64,000 bases of DNA from NCBI GenBank assembly GCA_014529385.2, contig CM043969.1, positions 27,811,946 to 27,875,945 on the forward strand, given 5' to 3'. Both the position numbers and the translations under genes were made by a program. The notes under the pieces are model-generated. The model saw only the letters and a program-made list of their open reading frames with translations, had not been told where the DNA came from and did no database searches. Source of the DNA: Adiantum capillus-veneris (lineage: Eukaryota > Streptophyta > Polypodiopsida > Polypodiales > Pteridaceae). This document shows positions 34,980 to 46,224 of this stretch, one piece after another (position 1 is the stretch's first letter; every line of letters begins with the position of its first letter).

Positions 34980-35112
34980 AAGGATTTAGAAAAATCCTCT
35001 TTTATGTCTTTAATATCCTACATGTTAGCACTTGCAATCAACATGTCATCAACATACAACATTAGGATGATGAACTTACCATCTTCCAAATTCTTTGTGT
35101 ACACACATTGAT
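34980..35112 (-). pseudogene. Copia reverse-transcriptase fragment
   Basis: On the minus strand this reads KNLEDGKFIILMLYVDDMLI, the YVDD active-site block of copia RT, followed by an in-frame TAG and about 15 further codons. It abuts the plus-strand copia fragment in opposite orientation, so an inversion or two separate events is needed. Confidence 0.75.
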
Positions 35113-35114
35113 CT

Positions 35115-35959
35115 TAGATACATTTTCTGAATTTGTGATCCAGCATCTATTTAAGTTGAGCTCCTCCCTCTCAACAACAATTTTGTTTTCCTTCCTCAAT
35201 TGTTGTTCCCTCTTTTTGGCCTCCTGCTCTTGCTCTTTAGTAACATCCTCCACCACACCTTGGGCTTTCTCCATGGAGAAATATTGAGATGTTAAAGGCC
35301 TTCACATCATACATAGGCATAGGTTCCATCATCTTCCTAAATCTATACCTAATCCTCCTCAATGTGAGTAGGTCCTTGTCCATTAATGTCACTCTGGGGA
35401 CATAACTTGCACATATGTAGGCATCTTGGAGGCTCAATCAAAAAATCCTAAGAAGCCTCTTGCATACAAGCAAGTGCACTTCTTGTCCACCTCATATCAA
35501 TTTTATATTCCTCTGCAACATGTGTGCAGAGTCTCTGAAAAGATAATCTTGGTATTGCTAAGTTCAATGCCTTCATTTCTCTTCTGTTTTTGTGAGGCAT
35601 TTCACACCTTGACTAAACTTCCTTTGAGTAAGAAGAGGCTTCAACTATGTAGGCTTGGTAGATTTTCTCCTGTTTGGATTTCTTCTTTTGTTGGTTGTCC
35701 CCCCATGATTTGGAGGAGGTGGCTCCTTTTCCTTGGGAGGAGAGGGCTCCTTGACTAGAGATGGCTCTTTCTCCTTGGGAGTAGTTTCCTTCTTTGTCTT
35801 GTCTTATGGAGGAGCTGGATCTCTAGTTTTATTTGGTGGGGGTTGTTGCTTCTTGCCTTTTCCTCTTTCTGACTTCTTTCTCTAAGCATCCTATTGTTGC
35901 TTCTTAAACTCAAACTGTTCTTTGGGGAGCTTCCTTGCAGTGTGCTTTGTTCTTGCCAT
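35115..35959 (-). pseudogene. Broken ORF with histone H3-like N-terminus
   Basis: The ATG at 35959 begins MARTKHTARKLP. Residues 2-10 match the canonical histone H3 tail (ARTKQTARK) at eight of nine positions, keeping Lys4 and Lys9, but nothing else in the frame is histone-like. It continues EQFEFKKQQ, then a Lys/Pro/Glu-rich part with KEKEPS repeats, with stops at about 35893, 35884 and 35785. After a frame change, charged segments follow (PRVTLMDKDLLTLRRIRYRF; a Glu/Lys coiled-coil-like stretch around 35170-35270), and it is cut by the copia RT fragment. An element A-like LTR lies just upstream in the same orientation. It is probably a retroelement gag, though I cannot name its family. Confidence 0.5.
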
Positions 35960-36039
35960 GTTCTAGCAAAGAAAACATAGAAAATTCCTGTAACATTTAA
36001 TTATATAGTAACTTGTGTATAGCAAAAAATAACATAGAC

Positions 36040-37230
36040 ATAGTGAGCATTTCATTGAGAATAGATTCCTAATGAGAATAGCAAGAGTGCTTGGATGGAG
36101 AGAGCAACAAAAGCATAACACCTAGTTAGATAGGCATGAACAATACTTCAAAAAGAGAGAGAAAATAAGCTATTGACAATAGTTGAGGACCAGATTTACA
36201 TGGAGCCGGTCCCCCCTCCAAAAGCTTTGTATTATAGGTTTCCCCCATGAAGGAAGACATTTTACAATACAATACTTTGTGTTCCTTCAATAACTTGCTA
36301 GTGAAATGAAGATGGAAGCTTCAAGCAACAAGATTACACTTGAAAACACAACATCAATTCCCTCACGGTGTCTCAGACCCAAGACCTCACACACCTTCAA
36401 AGATGGTGAGAGCTAGCAGGGTATGAGAGATCGAGAGGAAGAAGAAATATTCTTACGAGAAAGAAGTATGTCTCCTCACATAATCACTTTTAATAGCTTA
36501 GCATAGCTTAGTAATTAGCATGATAGAGGAGATGAGCATGCATTGGAGCTTGGCTCTTAGTTGGATTTGCATCACAAAGCCAAGAGTTGTTGGTGTAGGC
36601 CTCCCTTCTCACAATCTTGGAGAAGATGATGAGCTTTCCATTAAAGCTTGAGAAGGAGATAGTCTTCTTTACTTGACACATGAGCTTGTGTGAGTGTGTG
36701 TGATAATGCCTTAAAAAAATCAGCCCCCTCACTCTCTTGGTCGACATGTCTTGCTATTTGCTTATGTTGGCATCCTATTGGCCCCTGCAAAGCTTAGCCA
36801 ATGACAATTAAGAAGCATAAGTGATAGCCTTGTGACATACGTCCCACTTCCCCTTTTGTGAGAGCTTTAGGTATTTAAATAATGCAATTAAACTCTCATT
36901 GGAACTCTTAGTCTTCTGGCAAGGCAAGCCATTAGGCTGCTGACGGCTCATTGGACCCCTTGGGAATAGTTTTCTAGAGAGCTTAATTTATATTGTTTCT
37001 TTTATCAAGTGTTTTTATATGAATTAAACTAAATTTATTCTAGCCTAATTCTCATTGTTCCACCTCTATGGCCATCCAATAGGATTTGAATGCACCTTGG
37101 GGGCAACTGGGCTAGGAAGCTGACATGCGTTCACTATGCCCTTTGTGTAAAGGGATCTTGGAAGAGTGTGTGTGTGTTTCTCTCTCATCCCCTATAAATA
37201 TTGCTCGCCCCCTCCTAGATAGGGATGTGG
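36040..37230 (-). repeat. Element A-like LTR fragment, inverted
   Basis: The minus strand aligns with the second half of the element A LTRs: GGGGGGACCGGCTCCA block (36200-36220), the block around AACACTCTTGG...ATGGAG (36540-36600), and GGGGGCGAGC (about 37205). It is clearly more diverged than the A LTR pair. It may be a solo or truncated LTR, or the 5' LTR of the element whose gag starts at 35959; no PBS is seen between them. Confidence 0.65.
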
Positions 37231-37387
37231 GATGACTTTTGAGTCTTCCTACAAGCATCCAATTCTCCCTAAGGTTTGACCATTGAAGATTTCATTTAAT
37301 TTTGGAACCTTAGCATTTTGAACGTCTTAATGGGATGAACCTTAGGGTCTTTGAAGCCCATTGATGCACATTGCTCTTTTGCAGATG

Positions 37388-37460
37388 CCCCCCCCCCCCC
37401 CCCCCTCTCTCTCTCTGTCTCTTTGAGCTTGAATCTCCCTCTATCTTTCCCCCTTTCCCT

Positions 37461-37506
<46 letters not shown>

Positions 37507-37900
37507 AAAGTGAGTAGCACTCCACCTATCTCCCTATCATACTAGATTCTCTCCCTACCTCCCTAAATACCTCCCTCCCTCCTATCATCTCCCTCTACAC
37601 CTATCTCCCTCTCATACCCTCTCAATGTAAAGATATCCTTGCCCCTTAACTACCTCTCCCTTCTATCATCTTCCTCTACACATCTACATCTCATACCCTC
37701 CCTGACTACCTCTCCCTCTTATCATCTGACTACCTCTCTCCCTCTTTTCATCTCCCTTTACCTATCCCACTCCCTATCATCTTCATCTACATCTCTCCCT
37801 CTTTTTCAACTCCCTCAACAACAAAGACGAGAAGCAATGCTATGTCTCTCTCTTCTTGGTATCGAAGGTTGAACCCAATACCTTGGTCGACCTTTAAACA
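37388..37900 (+). repeat. Poly-C, (CT)n and CT-rich low-complexity block
   Basis: An 18-bp C tract (37388-37405), CT repeats (37406-37420 and 37465-37502), then about 400 bp of irregular CTCCCT/CATCTC-type sequence. Open frames here on either strand are low-complexity artefacts. Confidence 0.85.
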
Positions 37901-38279
37901 CTTACCTTCCTTTCCTTCACTTGAGGGTGGTGGCATGTGGGAAAAAAGTAAAAAAGTGTGGAAGTTCTCGGCTTATATGGGGGGGGGCATAAGTCTCGAG
38001 GCATGGATAGGGACCCTTTAAAAGGGCTAGATATCATGAAGCCTTGGCTATTTTCAAGAGCTTATCTTAATTTCCTCTCTCTAGTGCCTACCTATTCACT
38101 CCTCTTGAACCCTTAACCCTTAAGGGTAAGTGTGGAACTAGTCATGGGATGAACCCCTTTGGGGACCACCCTTTGACATTGCAAGATAAAGAGAGAGGGA
38201 GGAAATAGAATGATAGGGAAAGAAAAAACAAAGGGACAACACCCTCTAGGGGAAGAGAAGGAGATAGACATTAATATTG

Positions 38280-38545
38280 TAGTGTAAGAGAGAGTGATAG
38301 GAGTGTCAGAGAGACAAAGATAGAGATAGGAGTGATAGAGAGATACAGATATGACTAGTAGAGATACATATAGGAGCGATAGAGATAGACTCTTGGATAG
38401 AGATAGATGAAGAAGAGAGTGTGATAGAAATAGACATAGAGATAGATATAGTGACAGATATAGAGATACATGAGTGATTATCTCTTTGATAGGTATGGAT
38501 AGTGAAATAGATAGAAAGGAGGGAGAGGATGAGTATGAAAGAAGG

Positions 38546-38601
<56 letters not shown>
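38280..38601 (+). repeat. GA-rich block ending in a perfect (GA)n microsatellite
   Basis: Irregular GATAGAGATAGA-type sequence (38280-38545) leads into an uninterrupted AG run of about 53 bp (38549-38601). Confidence 0.9.
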
Positions 38602-38603
<2 letters not shown>

Positions 38604-39839
38604 CAGTTAAAGATAATTTTAATGCAAGTTTTTTCAATTTGTGCAATTGATAGTATGGAGGACGTAAAATCCAAAGGGATGGAAGTAGAGGAGACACCCG
38701 ATGATAAATTTACAAGGTCAAGAAGTTTTCTAGATTTCCTTCCATGAGTGAAATGTTCAATGTTCCATTTCATCTTGGAAAACTTTTGCATGGGTTCTGT
38801 TCACAAATCAAGGATTTGATGGACATCCTTTTTAATATGACCAAGGACCATATGTTAGGGACAATGATTCATTTTAGTGATGTATGCAAGGTAGGTGACC
38901 TCATCAAAGCATGAATTTCTAAGAAGCGGTCATCTCTTCATGTGGATTGGCAGAAAATTGTCAATCCATGCAAGTTTCATGAGCATGGTCATTGCTGTGT
39001 TATAGATTGTGACTTAGGTCTTTTGATCTTCTTTAGTCTTCTTCCCACACCAAAAAGCAGGGCAGGCCCAAAGCAGATCACTCAAGCTAAGGAGGAGCAG
39101 GAATTCAAGGAAATAGAGACGTAGTTCAAGAAGGAAGAGGAGAAGTTGTGCAGCAAGAAATATTGGACATAGCAAAGTTTAAAGCAACCAACTTTACAAA
39201 AGTTGAAGGGAAAATGAAGACGAGGACCTTAATCCACCTATAGTGTATTGCCACATTTCCCTCATATATAATCAACAGCAAGGAATATGTTTTGCTCAAT
39301 GATATTCAACATCTTTTTTATCTATGGGAAGATTATGCTTTGGCGATTCTAGTAGAGTGCTCAAAGAATGACAAAGGCTTCATCGACTATCAACCATGCC
39401 CTTTTTCACTTTTGGACACACAAGTGGATGATTTTATTGATAGTTCCAAATGTTGGGAAACATGTACTTGGCATTTTCACCAGGTATGACCAATAGGGGT
39501 TTCCCTTAGAGGAGAATTTCCAGAAACAAAAGAGACTAAAAATTTGATCATATGGGGAAGGAAGACATCAGCGAGCCACCTAAAGCAATGCCAAATGGCT
39601 CTATTAACATCTGGGATCCAATTTTATTTGATGAAGATGAATCTCCAAAGGTACACCTTTAAGTCCTTCTTAAACTTTCTTTTATTAGATTCACATAATA
39701 AACACAACATTTCTCCTTCATGAATCGAAATATTGGACACAAAAAAATTTCTTGAAAGGGGTAAAGGGTCCAGACCCTTGGATCTGAAGAGGAACCAAAT
39801 TTTGGGACACTACATAGCGAATCTCAACAAAGAAACAAT
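38602..39839. other. Unassigned stretch before LINE remnant
   Basis: Several plus-strand open segments of 60-80 codons (for example 38942-39124 and 39292-39489) read like decayed coding sequence, but I recognise no domain. It could be upstream LINE sequence or another degraded gag. Confidence 0.35.
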
Positions 39840-40950
39840 TGTTATTTATCATAGCAAATTTTCAACAGAACCAAATTTGTTTATCCTGGCAATAAAAGGA
39901 GTATCAAAGGTGGTTGGCTCACACCAATTTCCTCATATCTTGGAGAAAATAATATTGGTGGAGAAAGAGGAGGCTCTTAGGGTTTTTGGATTTTTTACTG
40001 GTCTTATTGGGTCCAAGCGTGGTTATTTTGGCACTATGGATCTCATGGAGGAAAGTTGGTTGAATGGCAAGATATTGTATTGTTGTTTTGTGTACTTTAA
40101 GAAAGCCTTTGATATGATTCCACGTAACAATTTGTGGAGAAGGATGGAAGAACTCCAAGTGCCAAGTGAGTTTATGCTTGCGGTTTCTCGAATCTATGAG
40201 AAGTGATTTGTCAATTGCGCATGGAAAGAGAAATTTCAAAATTTTTTGTAAGCATTATTGGGATTAAAGAAGGATTTCCATTGTCACCAACACTCTTTGG
40301 TCTATGCATCGATCAATTGGAACAAATGGTACTTGACTTTATGCAAGAAGAAGGCATTGAAGAGGTCACTATTTGCAATGCGGTAATCATGTTTTTGTTG
40401 TAAGTGGATGATGTAGTGCTTCTAGCACACACTTTAGAAGATGCACAAAAGCTTATGGTTGTCCTTGAGAACTTTTGCTTGCATAGTGGGTTGATTGTGA
40501 ATGAATCCAAGACAAAGGTTATGCTTGTGAAAACGAACCATAAGGAGAAGCCCTGCATTGTGTACAACAATGAGACACTTGAAGTTGTTGAGAGCTGTAA
40601 GTACCTTGGCCTTGAGGTTCCATCCAGTCACAAGTGGCATGAATGTGCTATGCATCGTTTGGAAGCGGGAAAAAGAGCATTTTATGCATTTGAGAACATG
40701 TGTAATGCGGGACACATTGTGTTGGGTTCTCAAGAAATATCTTTTTGATGCATTGTTGACACCGGTTCTTCTTTATGGAGTTGAAGTATGGGGCGGGAGC
40801 ATCTCAAAGTCTACTTGGAAAGAGTTTGAGAATGTCCAAAAGCGTTTTCTTACAAACTTAGCGAAACGCTCAAAACTCGACCAAGGAGGGCACAAATGCA
40901 ATCAAAATCATGCTATAATTATGCACACAAAACAGCTCGTCAAGATCACA
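39840..40950 (+). pseudogene. LINE reverse-transcriptase fragment (broken)
   Basis: Non-LTR RT motifs in order: VYFKKAFDMIPRNNLWRRM (about 40090, the motif with the first catalytic Asp), GIKEGFPLSPTLFGLCID (about 40260), VDDVVLLAHT (40405, the YxDD-type block), SKTKVMLV, then PVLLYGVEVWGGSISKSTW (about 40760). A stop precedes VDD at 40401 and frameshifts occur near 40205 and 40735. No endonuclease domain is seen upstream, so the copy is probably 5'-truncated. It lies inside element C in the opposite orientation. Confidence 0.82.
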
Positions 40951-41289
40951 CGATACTAAATTTTTACGGAATTAAGAAAAAATTAGCAAAAAAAATATCA
41001 AAAAATTATAAAAATTATCCAAAAAATATGCTTTTTAAAAAAAAATTCTCCACACATAGGGGATTAGTGTAGCCAGATAAAATCACAAAAATCACATCAG
41101 TTCAATTGCCAAATAATATGATCAATAAAATCCAACTAGGTAATTAAATCGGCAAAATTAGGTCAAAATTTGACGCATTTGAAGTGTGTAAATCCATATT
41201 TTGAGCTTAAAAACGCAGCAATTAATCATTACACACATCAAACATGCAGTCAAAAATTGAATTAACCATGCATATTAAGCACTTTTTAG

Positions 41290-41346
<57 letters not shown>

Positions 41347-42143
41347 TAATTGGCAGTTTCTACCCATCTTTAGGTGCGTACACAAAAGGGTTAATCTTGT
41401 CAAAATTGCAATGTGAATTCACAAATCTCTAGTTGGGCATGAACACAACATAAATCAATCATCACACTGAAAAATCATTAAGCACACATTGATTTTTAAG
41501 TATACAATCAAGGGCAAAATAGTGCACAACACATATAAAATTAGGCATACACACACTCAATTAAAATGCACACACACTTGCAATTGATCATTCAACCATG
41601 AAATTAGATCCATTAGGCACACAATTAGCAATGCACATTCACCAATTATCAATTGAACTTGTCAATTTCATAAGCGGCCACCAAATCTAGAAAATTTCGG
41701 TATTACGACGGCATGAAAACGAACGATCCAAAAAATTTCAAAGCAACATAGCATCAATGTTGCATTGCAATAACATAGCATCAACATTACATTGCATCAT
41801 GGTGGAGTCTCTACACATCTTTAGATTCTAGGGAGGGTGAGAATACCACCTTGGTTACCTTTCCATTGAAGATCGATTGAACGGTTGAAAGCTCCAATCC
41901 TTCGTAGAAAATTAGTGTGTAAGTTAGAAAAATTAGTCAAATTAGCAAGGGGTTAGTGTGAAATTAGACTGTGTAAACACACAATTGACAAGATACGGTG
42001 AGAAATTAGGAAATAATGAACACATTGCTTCATGTATACACATCCAAAATCCACAAAAACATAAACACACAAGTGAAATTAGTAGTGAAATTAGTGAGGA
42101 AACAAATCCAATTATGCCATAATTACACTAGCGTAGGCCATCG
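40951..42143 (-). other. Element C leader region
   Basis: AT-rich non-coding DNA downstream (on the minus strand) of the primer-binding site. It contains a (CA)n microsatellite of about 52 bp at 41291-41342 and many CACACA/AATTAG motifs. No open frame supported. Confidence 0.55.
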
Positions 42144-42161
42144 TCCCCGGAAACGGCACCA
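42144..42161 (-). promoter_or_regulatory. Element C primer-binding site (tRNA-Asp type)
   Basis: The minus strand reads TGGTGCCGTTTCCGGGGA two bases after the LTR. Two mismatches to the tRNA-Asp-type site used by the B elements. Confidence 0.75.
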
Positions 42162-42163
42162 AA

Positions 42164-42956
42164 TGTTGGAGGGTTCCATCGTTGCATAGCTCCAATGACC
42201 AACAAAATTATCAATCCGAAGGGATGAGCTACCCGACTATGGCATGGAAACACTCACACGATTAGTGAGCTAATCATGGCAACACGAATGGTGACTCTAT
42301 GAAGTGAGTTTCTTGGCCTATGGAGAAGCTAAGCCACAATGATGGACAATCTCCACATCCACTTCCCTTCACCTCTAATCAATTCAATCACACACACTAA
42401 TGATTGCAAGACGCACACAACACTAATCCTATCATGCAACAAACTAATCGTAACCACACACACGTAGATCTATCGAGTAGAAACCTACATGCACACACAA
42501 GCAAGAGAGGGAGATCACACAAGATTAGAGAGGGATTAACCACTAATTAGTTACAGTCTAGCCAATCAAAACATCATTAGCAATCATAAAAAGTATGAGA
42601 GAGGCATAGTGAAAGAGAATTAAGCATTGATTAGTGTTAACCAAGTCACATGAGCAAGGAGAAGCTCAAGGACTCCATAACCACACACCTCAAGAGCTCT
42701 CACGAAAGAGTGCTCTCAACAAATGAGCTTGAGAACCCGAATTTTTTTTACACACTGCCTTATATACCTAGGGTAAAAATATACAGTGTCCGGGCGTCCA
42801 AGGCCTTTAGGGCTCCCACCATTTACTGACCATTTTGGAAAAACATAAAGAATGTGTAACTCCAATTTTACTGCTTCTTTGTGTTGATCTTCGATGTGCA
42901 TTCGTAAGGCTCAGGCCTTTAGCATCTTCTGTTAACTGACATTGACTCTGTTAACA
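42164..42956 (-). repeat. Element C 5' LTR (793 bp)
   Basis: On the minus strand it starts TGTTAACAGAGTC and ends CCCTCCAACA. It lacks about 115 bp present in the 28569-29489 copy. It directly abuts a truncated element A-type RT gene at 42957. Confidence 0.82.
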
Positions 42957-43560
42957 CCTAGTTCCTCTCTCTTGTGCTCACCCATCCTATTTGTGCAAAA
43001 TAATTACGACACATACAGTATTTGTGTTGACTATAGAGCACTAAATTGGATTACTATCAAGAACATATTTTTCGTACTTCAGGTAGAAGTTCTATTTGAT
43101 AAGCTACAAGGCTCTACCTACTTCAGTAGGATTGACCTTAAAAGTGGCTACCATCAAATAAGGATAGCCAATGAAGATATAGTAGAGACCTCATTTCTTA
43201 CAACATTTGGTCTTTATGAATATCTTGTCATGCCTTTTGGCTTGACAAATGCTCTCGACACATTCAACCGCTTAATGGAGAAACTTTTTAGGCCCTATTG
43301 CAAGTTCATTGGAGTATTCTTTGATGATATCATCATCTACTCCAATGAACTAATCAAGATGGCTTGAACTATTGAAGAGGTGCTCCAGTCCGAATCAATC
43401 CTTTGACATGAAGATAAGGTACTAAGATATGGTAATACTATCTGATGGTATCTTTTTAAGTTCAAAAAATATCCTTTTGAAGATGTTAGATGGATGCAAG
43501 GAACACAGCTTAAGGATAGTATGGACCTTTACAATGCTTACAATGCTACATTACAGTAAG
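42957..43560 (+). pseudogene. Element A-family pol remnant with RT joined to chromodomain-like end
   Basis: 42957-43367 encodes RT ([41 protein letters not shown]). Almost directly after, 43369-43560 matches only the extreme 3' end of element A pol (EDKVL, KKYPFEDVRWMQG). The RNase H and integrase in between are missing, so this copy suffered an internal deletion of about 2 kb. The 5' part is cut off by the element C LTR. It has extra stops. Confidence 0.85.
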
Positions 43561-44045
43561 AAAATGTAAATGCTTTTTCAATGAACAATGATTTTTTTGG
43601 TCTTATAAGACTAGTTCTCTTTTTATTGTGAAAAAACTTAAGAATTATGCATACTTAGAATGTTGTTTGTGATGGCAACGTCTTTCGGACACCAAGTAGA
43701 ATTTGTCACTCTACTTTGGGAGTATGATATGGACTAAAAAGCAGACATGCTTGCAACAACTAAGCCTCCCAAGCATCAAATGAATTAGTCATCCATTTTG
43801 GAATGATGTCGTAGGGTAAAAAGGGATCCTCTACCCGCTAAGAAACTTAGCCGTACTGACTAAGGCTTTATCTTCTCTACCTCATAGTGGAGGATGACTA
43901 TGGTTTCAAGAGGGAGGTAATGTCATAAAATCTAATATCTAACTACCCCAAATGATTTTCTCATATTGAATAGATCATTTGATGTGGATAAATGAATGGG
44001 AACAAGAGTTAGAATATAGATATGTGCTTTTAGGCTCTCTCTCAT
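43561..44045 (+). repeat. Element A-family 3' UTR and truncated LTR start
   Basis: 43561-43920 follows the element A 3' UTR. At 43921 the LTR starts (TGTCATAAAATC with a single TAATATC heptad) and alignment continues only to about 44040, where a (GA)n tract (44053-44087) begins. The rest of the LTR is absent. Confidence 0.8.
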
Positions 44046-44051
44046 CAAGGG

Positions 44052-44052
<1 letters not shown>

Positions 44053-44087
<35 letters not shown>
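44053..44087 (+). repeat. (GA)n microsatellite at LTR truncation point
   Basis: About 35 bp of GA directly where element A-type LTR similarity stops, preceded by GGGGG. Confidence 0.85.
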
Positions 44088-44093
<6 letters not shown>

Positions 44094-44993
44094 TCTATCA
44101 TCATCACCTCTATAATAGGCACTTGGACTACATCAAAAGAAAATCGAGATGACATGAGGGGTAGAGCTAAAGAATAAGTCTCCATCAAACTCCTTAAAAT
44201 ATCTTCAATGATATATTCTATTTTTAGACTCGGCCATAGTAAAGTAGAGTTTTGACATTTTGTTGTTTTCAACAAAGCTGGCTACACGATACCAAAATAG
44301 TTTAATTATTTCAGATATTAATAAAGATGAACGTTCAAACTTCACAATCTAAGGTAACTTCTCCTCTTTGGGTTTTTGGCATGCTAAAGGCCTTAGTATC
44401 GAGGGTGAAGGTCATTCAAATTTGTTTCCTTGACATGTGTCCCTTTAAAAATTGAAGAGAAAGAAAGCATTTTCTTTCCAATGCTATTTCCCAAGGCTTC
44501 TTTCATTGCTTTTTGACATGCTAAAAAAGACTTGAAAGAAAAAAGGATTTAAGAGTACTCATAGGAGTTTGATCCATAATGTGAAGTATTGATTCATATT
44601 TTTTTTTTCTTTCTAAACGAAACCCTTAGTGTTAGGTTAGGTTAGGTTAGTTTTCAGCTAGCTAGTCTCGATTTTCAATCGGCTTATGACTAAGCTGAGG
44701 CAATCCTTTCCCAAATACTGATACCAGTTTAATTCAACCTGACAATTTTATCACTTTCTTATTGTTTTTGAAAGCCGTTTCGTGACCCTTTCACTTGTTT
44801 CAATAAAGTAGGGACATACTCTCTCTCTCACACACACACTAGATCTAGCTCTACATACTCACTGGCAGGATAGAAAAAAGCGTTAGGAGAGAATATTCTC
44901 AATTTCCTCCCTCCTTCCTTCTCTCTCTCTCCCTCTCTCTCTCACAATGTATGTTGCAAGTCTCTTTCTCTTGCTTGATTCATTGTCTACAAG

Positions 44994-45029
<36 letters not shown>

Positions 45030-45030
45030 A
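44088..45030. other. Non-coding repeat-rich stretch
   Basis: 44500-44590 contains a diverged piece of the 48-kb repeat cluster (AGGAGTTTGATCC block). TTAGG is repeated four times at about 44633-44651; CT-rich sequence follows to a (CT)n run at 44995-45028. No gene. Confidence 0.5.
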
Positions 45031-46010
45031 TATTTGCATTCTAATATCCCTTCTTCACACAAAAAGTTCTAAAGTGGGACTACAAAGCACGGGGTGCACA
45101 GAGGAGTCAGTTGTTTTGTGAGCCCGAGAGAGAGAGAGAGACAAAGAGATAGAGAGCTGAAAAGGGAAAGAATGCCCCATTTCCATGTGGCCTACCTACC
45201 TCCTTGTCTTCTCTTTTCGTTGCTTGAGTCCCTTGTAAACCCTTCTTTTTTCATATGAAATTAAGACTACCATTTTTCTACTTTTTTCTAGCTGGTCCCC
45301 CCTTCTTGTAAAGAGTTCTTTTATTTAAATACTTCACAAATATTCATTTTTTAAAATTATTGTATTAATTTATTATTCTCTACGCTTATTAAATCTATCT
45401 TTTTTAATGAAAGCATTAATATATTCTTTTCTTTTAATTTTTAATGTGTTTTATATTTTATTATTTTAATTTTATTTCTTTTTTATTTTATTTTGTTTTC
45501 ACATAATAATATGTAATGTGCACCTTTCACTTTATTATTTATGTGGAGCCTTTTCTAATATATAAACCATTCAAGATTATGGTTGGGTTCACGAGAGCCA
45601 ATGAAAGACATGCAAAAAAGAATATGGCTTCATCATGGAGGCTGTCCATTGGTACAAAAGAAAATTACACTTCTTTGGACCCACAAAAAATAGCAAACCT
45701 TTCTTCCCTTGAAAGAGCAGTTTTATCGTCCACTTTTTAGCACAAAATGTAGATCGGTGTGATTGAATGGAATCCAACATCTATGTACTCAACAATAGTA
45801 CCACTACACTACTGCTCATTGGATGTCAAAATCGTACAAACTAAATTTTATACAGCTACCTCCCTCCCTTGTGAATGAAGAGAGAGGTGGAAGAAAGAGT
45901 ATGAGGTTTTTTCCGTCGACTCTTTTGAATCTGGCTTGTGTATGAATAATGTATGTATAATGAATTATATAATGTTTTCTTTTTCGAATGATAATGTGCA
46001 ATGTGCATCT
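45031..46010 (+). repeat. Repeat unit D, copy 1
   Basis: Direct partner of 46745-47720: matching GTGGGACTACAAAGC...CGGGGTGCA, CCCCATTTCCATGTGGCCTACC, GTGCACCTTTCACTTTATTATTTA and ATGGAGGCTGTCCATT-like blocks in the same order over about 980 bp. It begins after a CT microsatellite, as does copy 2. It has no coding content I recognise. Confidence 0.75.
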
Positions 46011-46224
46011 TTCACCTTATTATCTAAGTGGGATCTTTTCTCATATATAAACCATTTATGATTATATATGGATGAAGCAAGAGAGATAAAGAGACCTGCA
46101 ACATAGGTCGTGACAGAGAGAGAGAAGAGTCTACAACAGACATCACATGAGAGCAAAAGAGAGAGAAGAAAGGAGGGAAGAAAATTAGAATATTCTCTCT
46201 TAATGCATTTTTCTATCATGCGAC

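Larger units (their letters stand above)
28569..42956 (-). mobile_element. Element C: minus-strand LTR retroelement (14.4 kb) full of insertions
   Basis: LTR copies at 42164-42956 (5' end of the element on the minus strand) and 28569-29489. The 5' LTR is followed on the minus strand by a tRNA-Asp-type PBS (42161-42144), and the 3' LTR is preceded by the polypurine tract CAAGGGGGGAA (29500-29490), so orientation is certain. The recognisable own coding part is a decayed gag-protease-tail frame (32916-30507), with no RT, RNase H or integrase of Ty3 type. Other pieces inside (LINE, copia, element A-like LTR) are foreign. The outer flanks (CATCA left, CCTAG right) do not match, so the ends have been rearranged or belong to different events. 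Confidence 0.78.

Noticed and set aside
35924-35959. A histone H3 gene on the minus strand
   Set aside because: Only the first ten codons resemble H3; the frame then diverges and soon has stops, so it is not a histone gene.
37296-37545. Open frames made of Ser/Leu or Arg/Glu dipeptides
   Set aside because: These are translations of CT/GA microsatellites. The same holds at 38113-38791, 48430-49640, 53237-53543 and 62292-62686.
44633-44651. Telomere-like TTAGG repeats
   Set aside because: Only about four units, and not the usual plant TTTAGGG. Best seen as a chance short tandem repeat.
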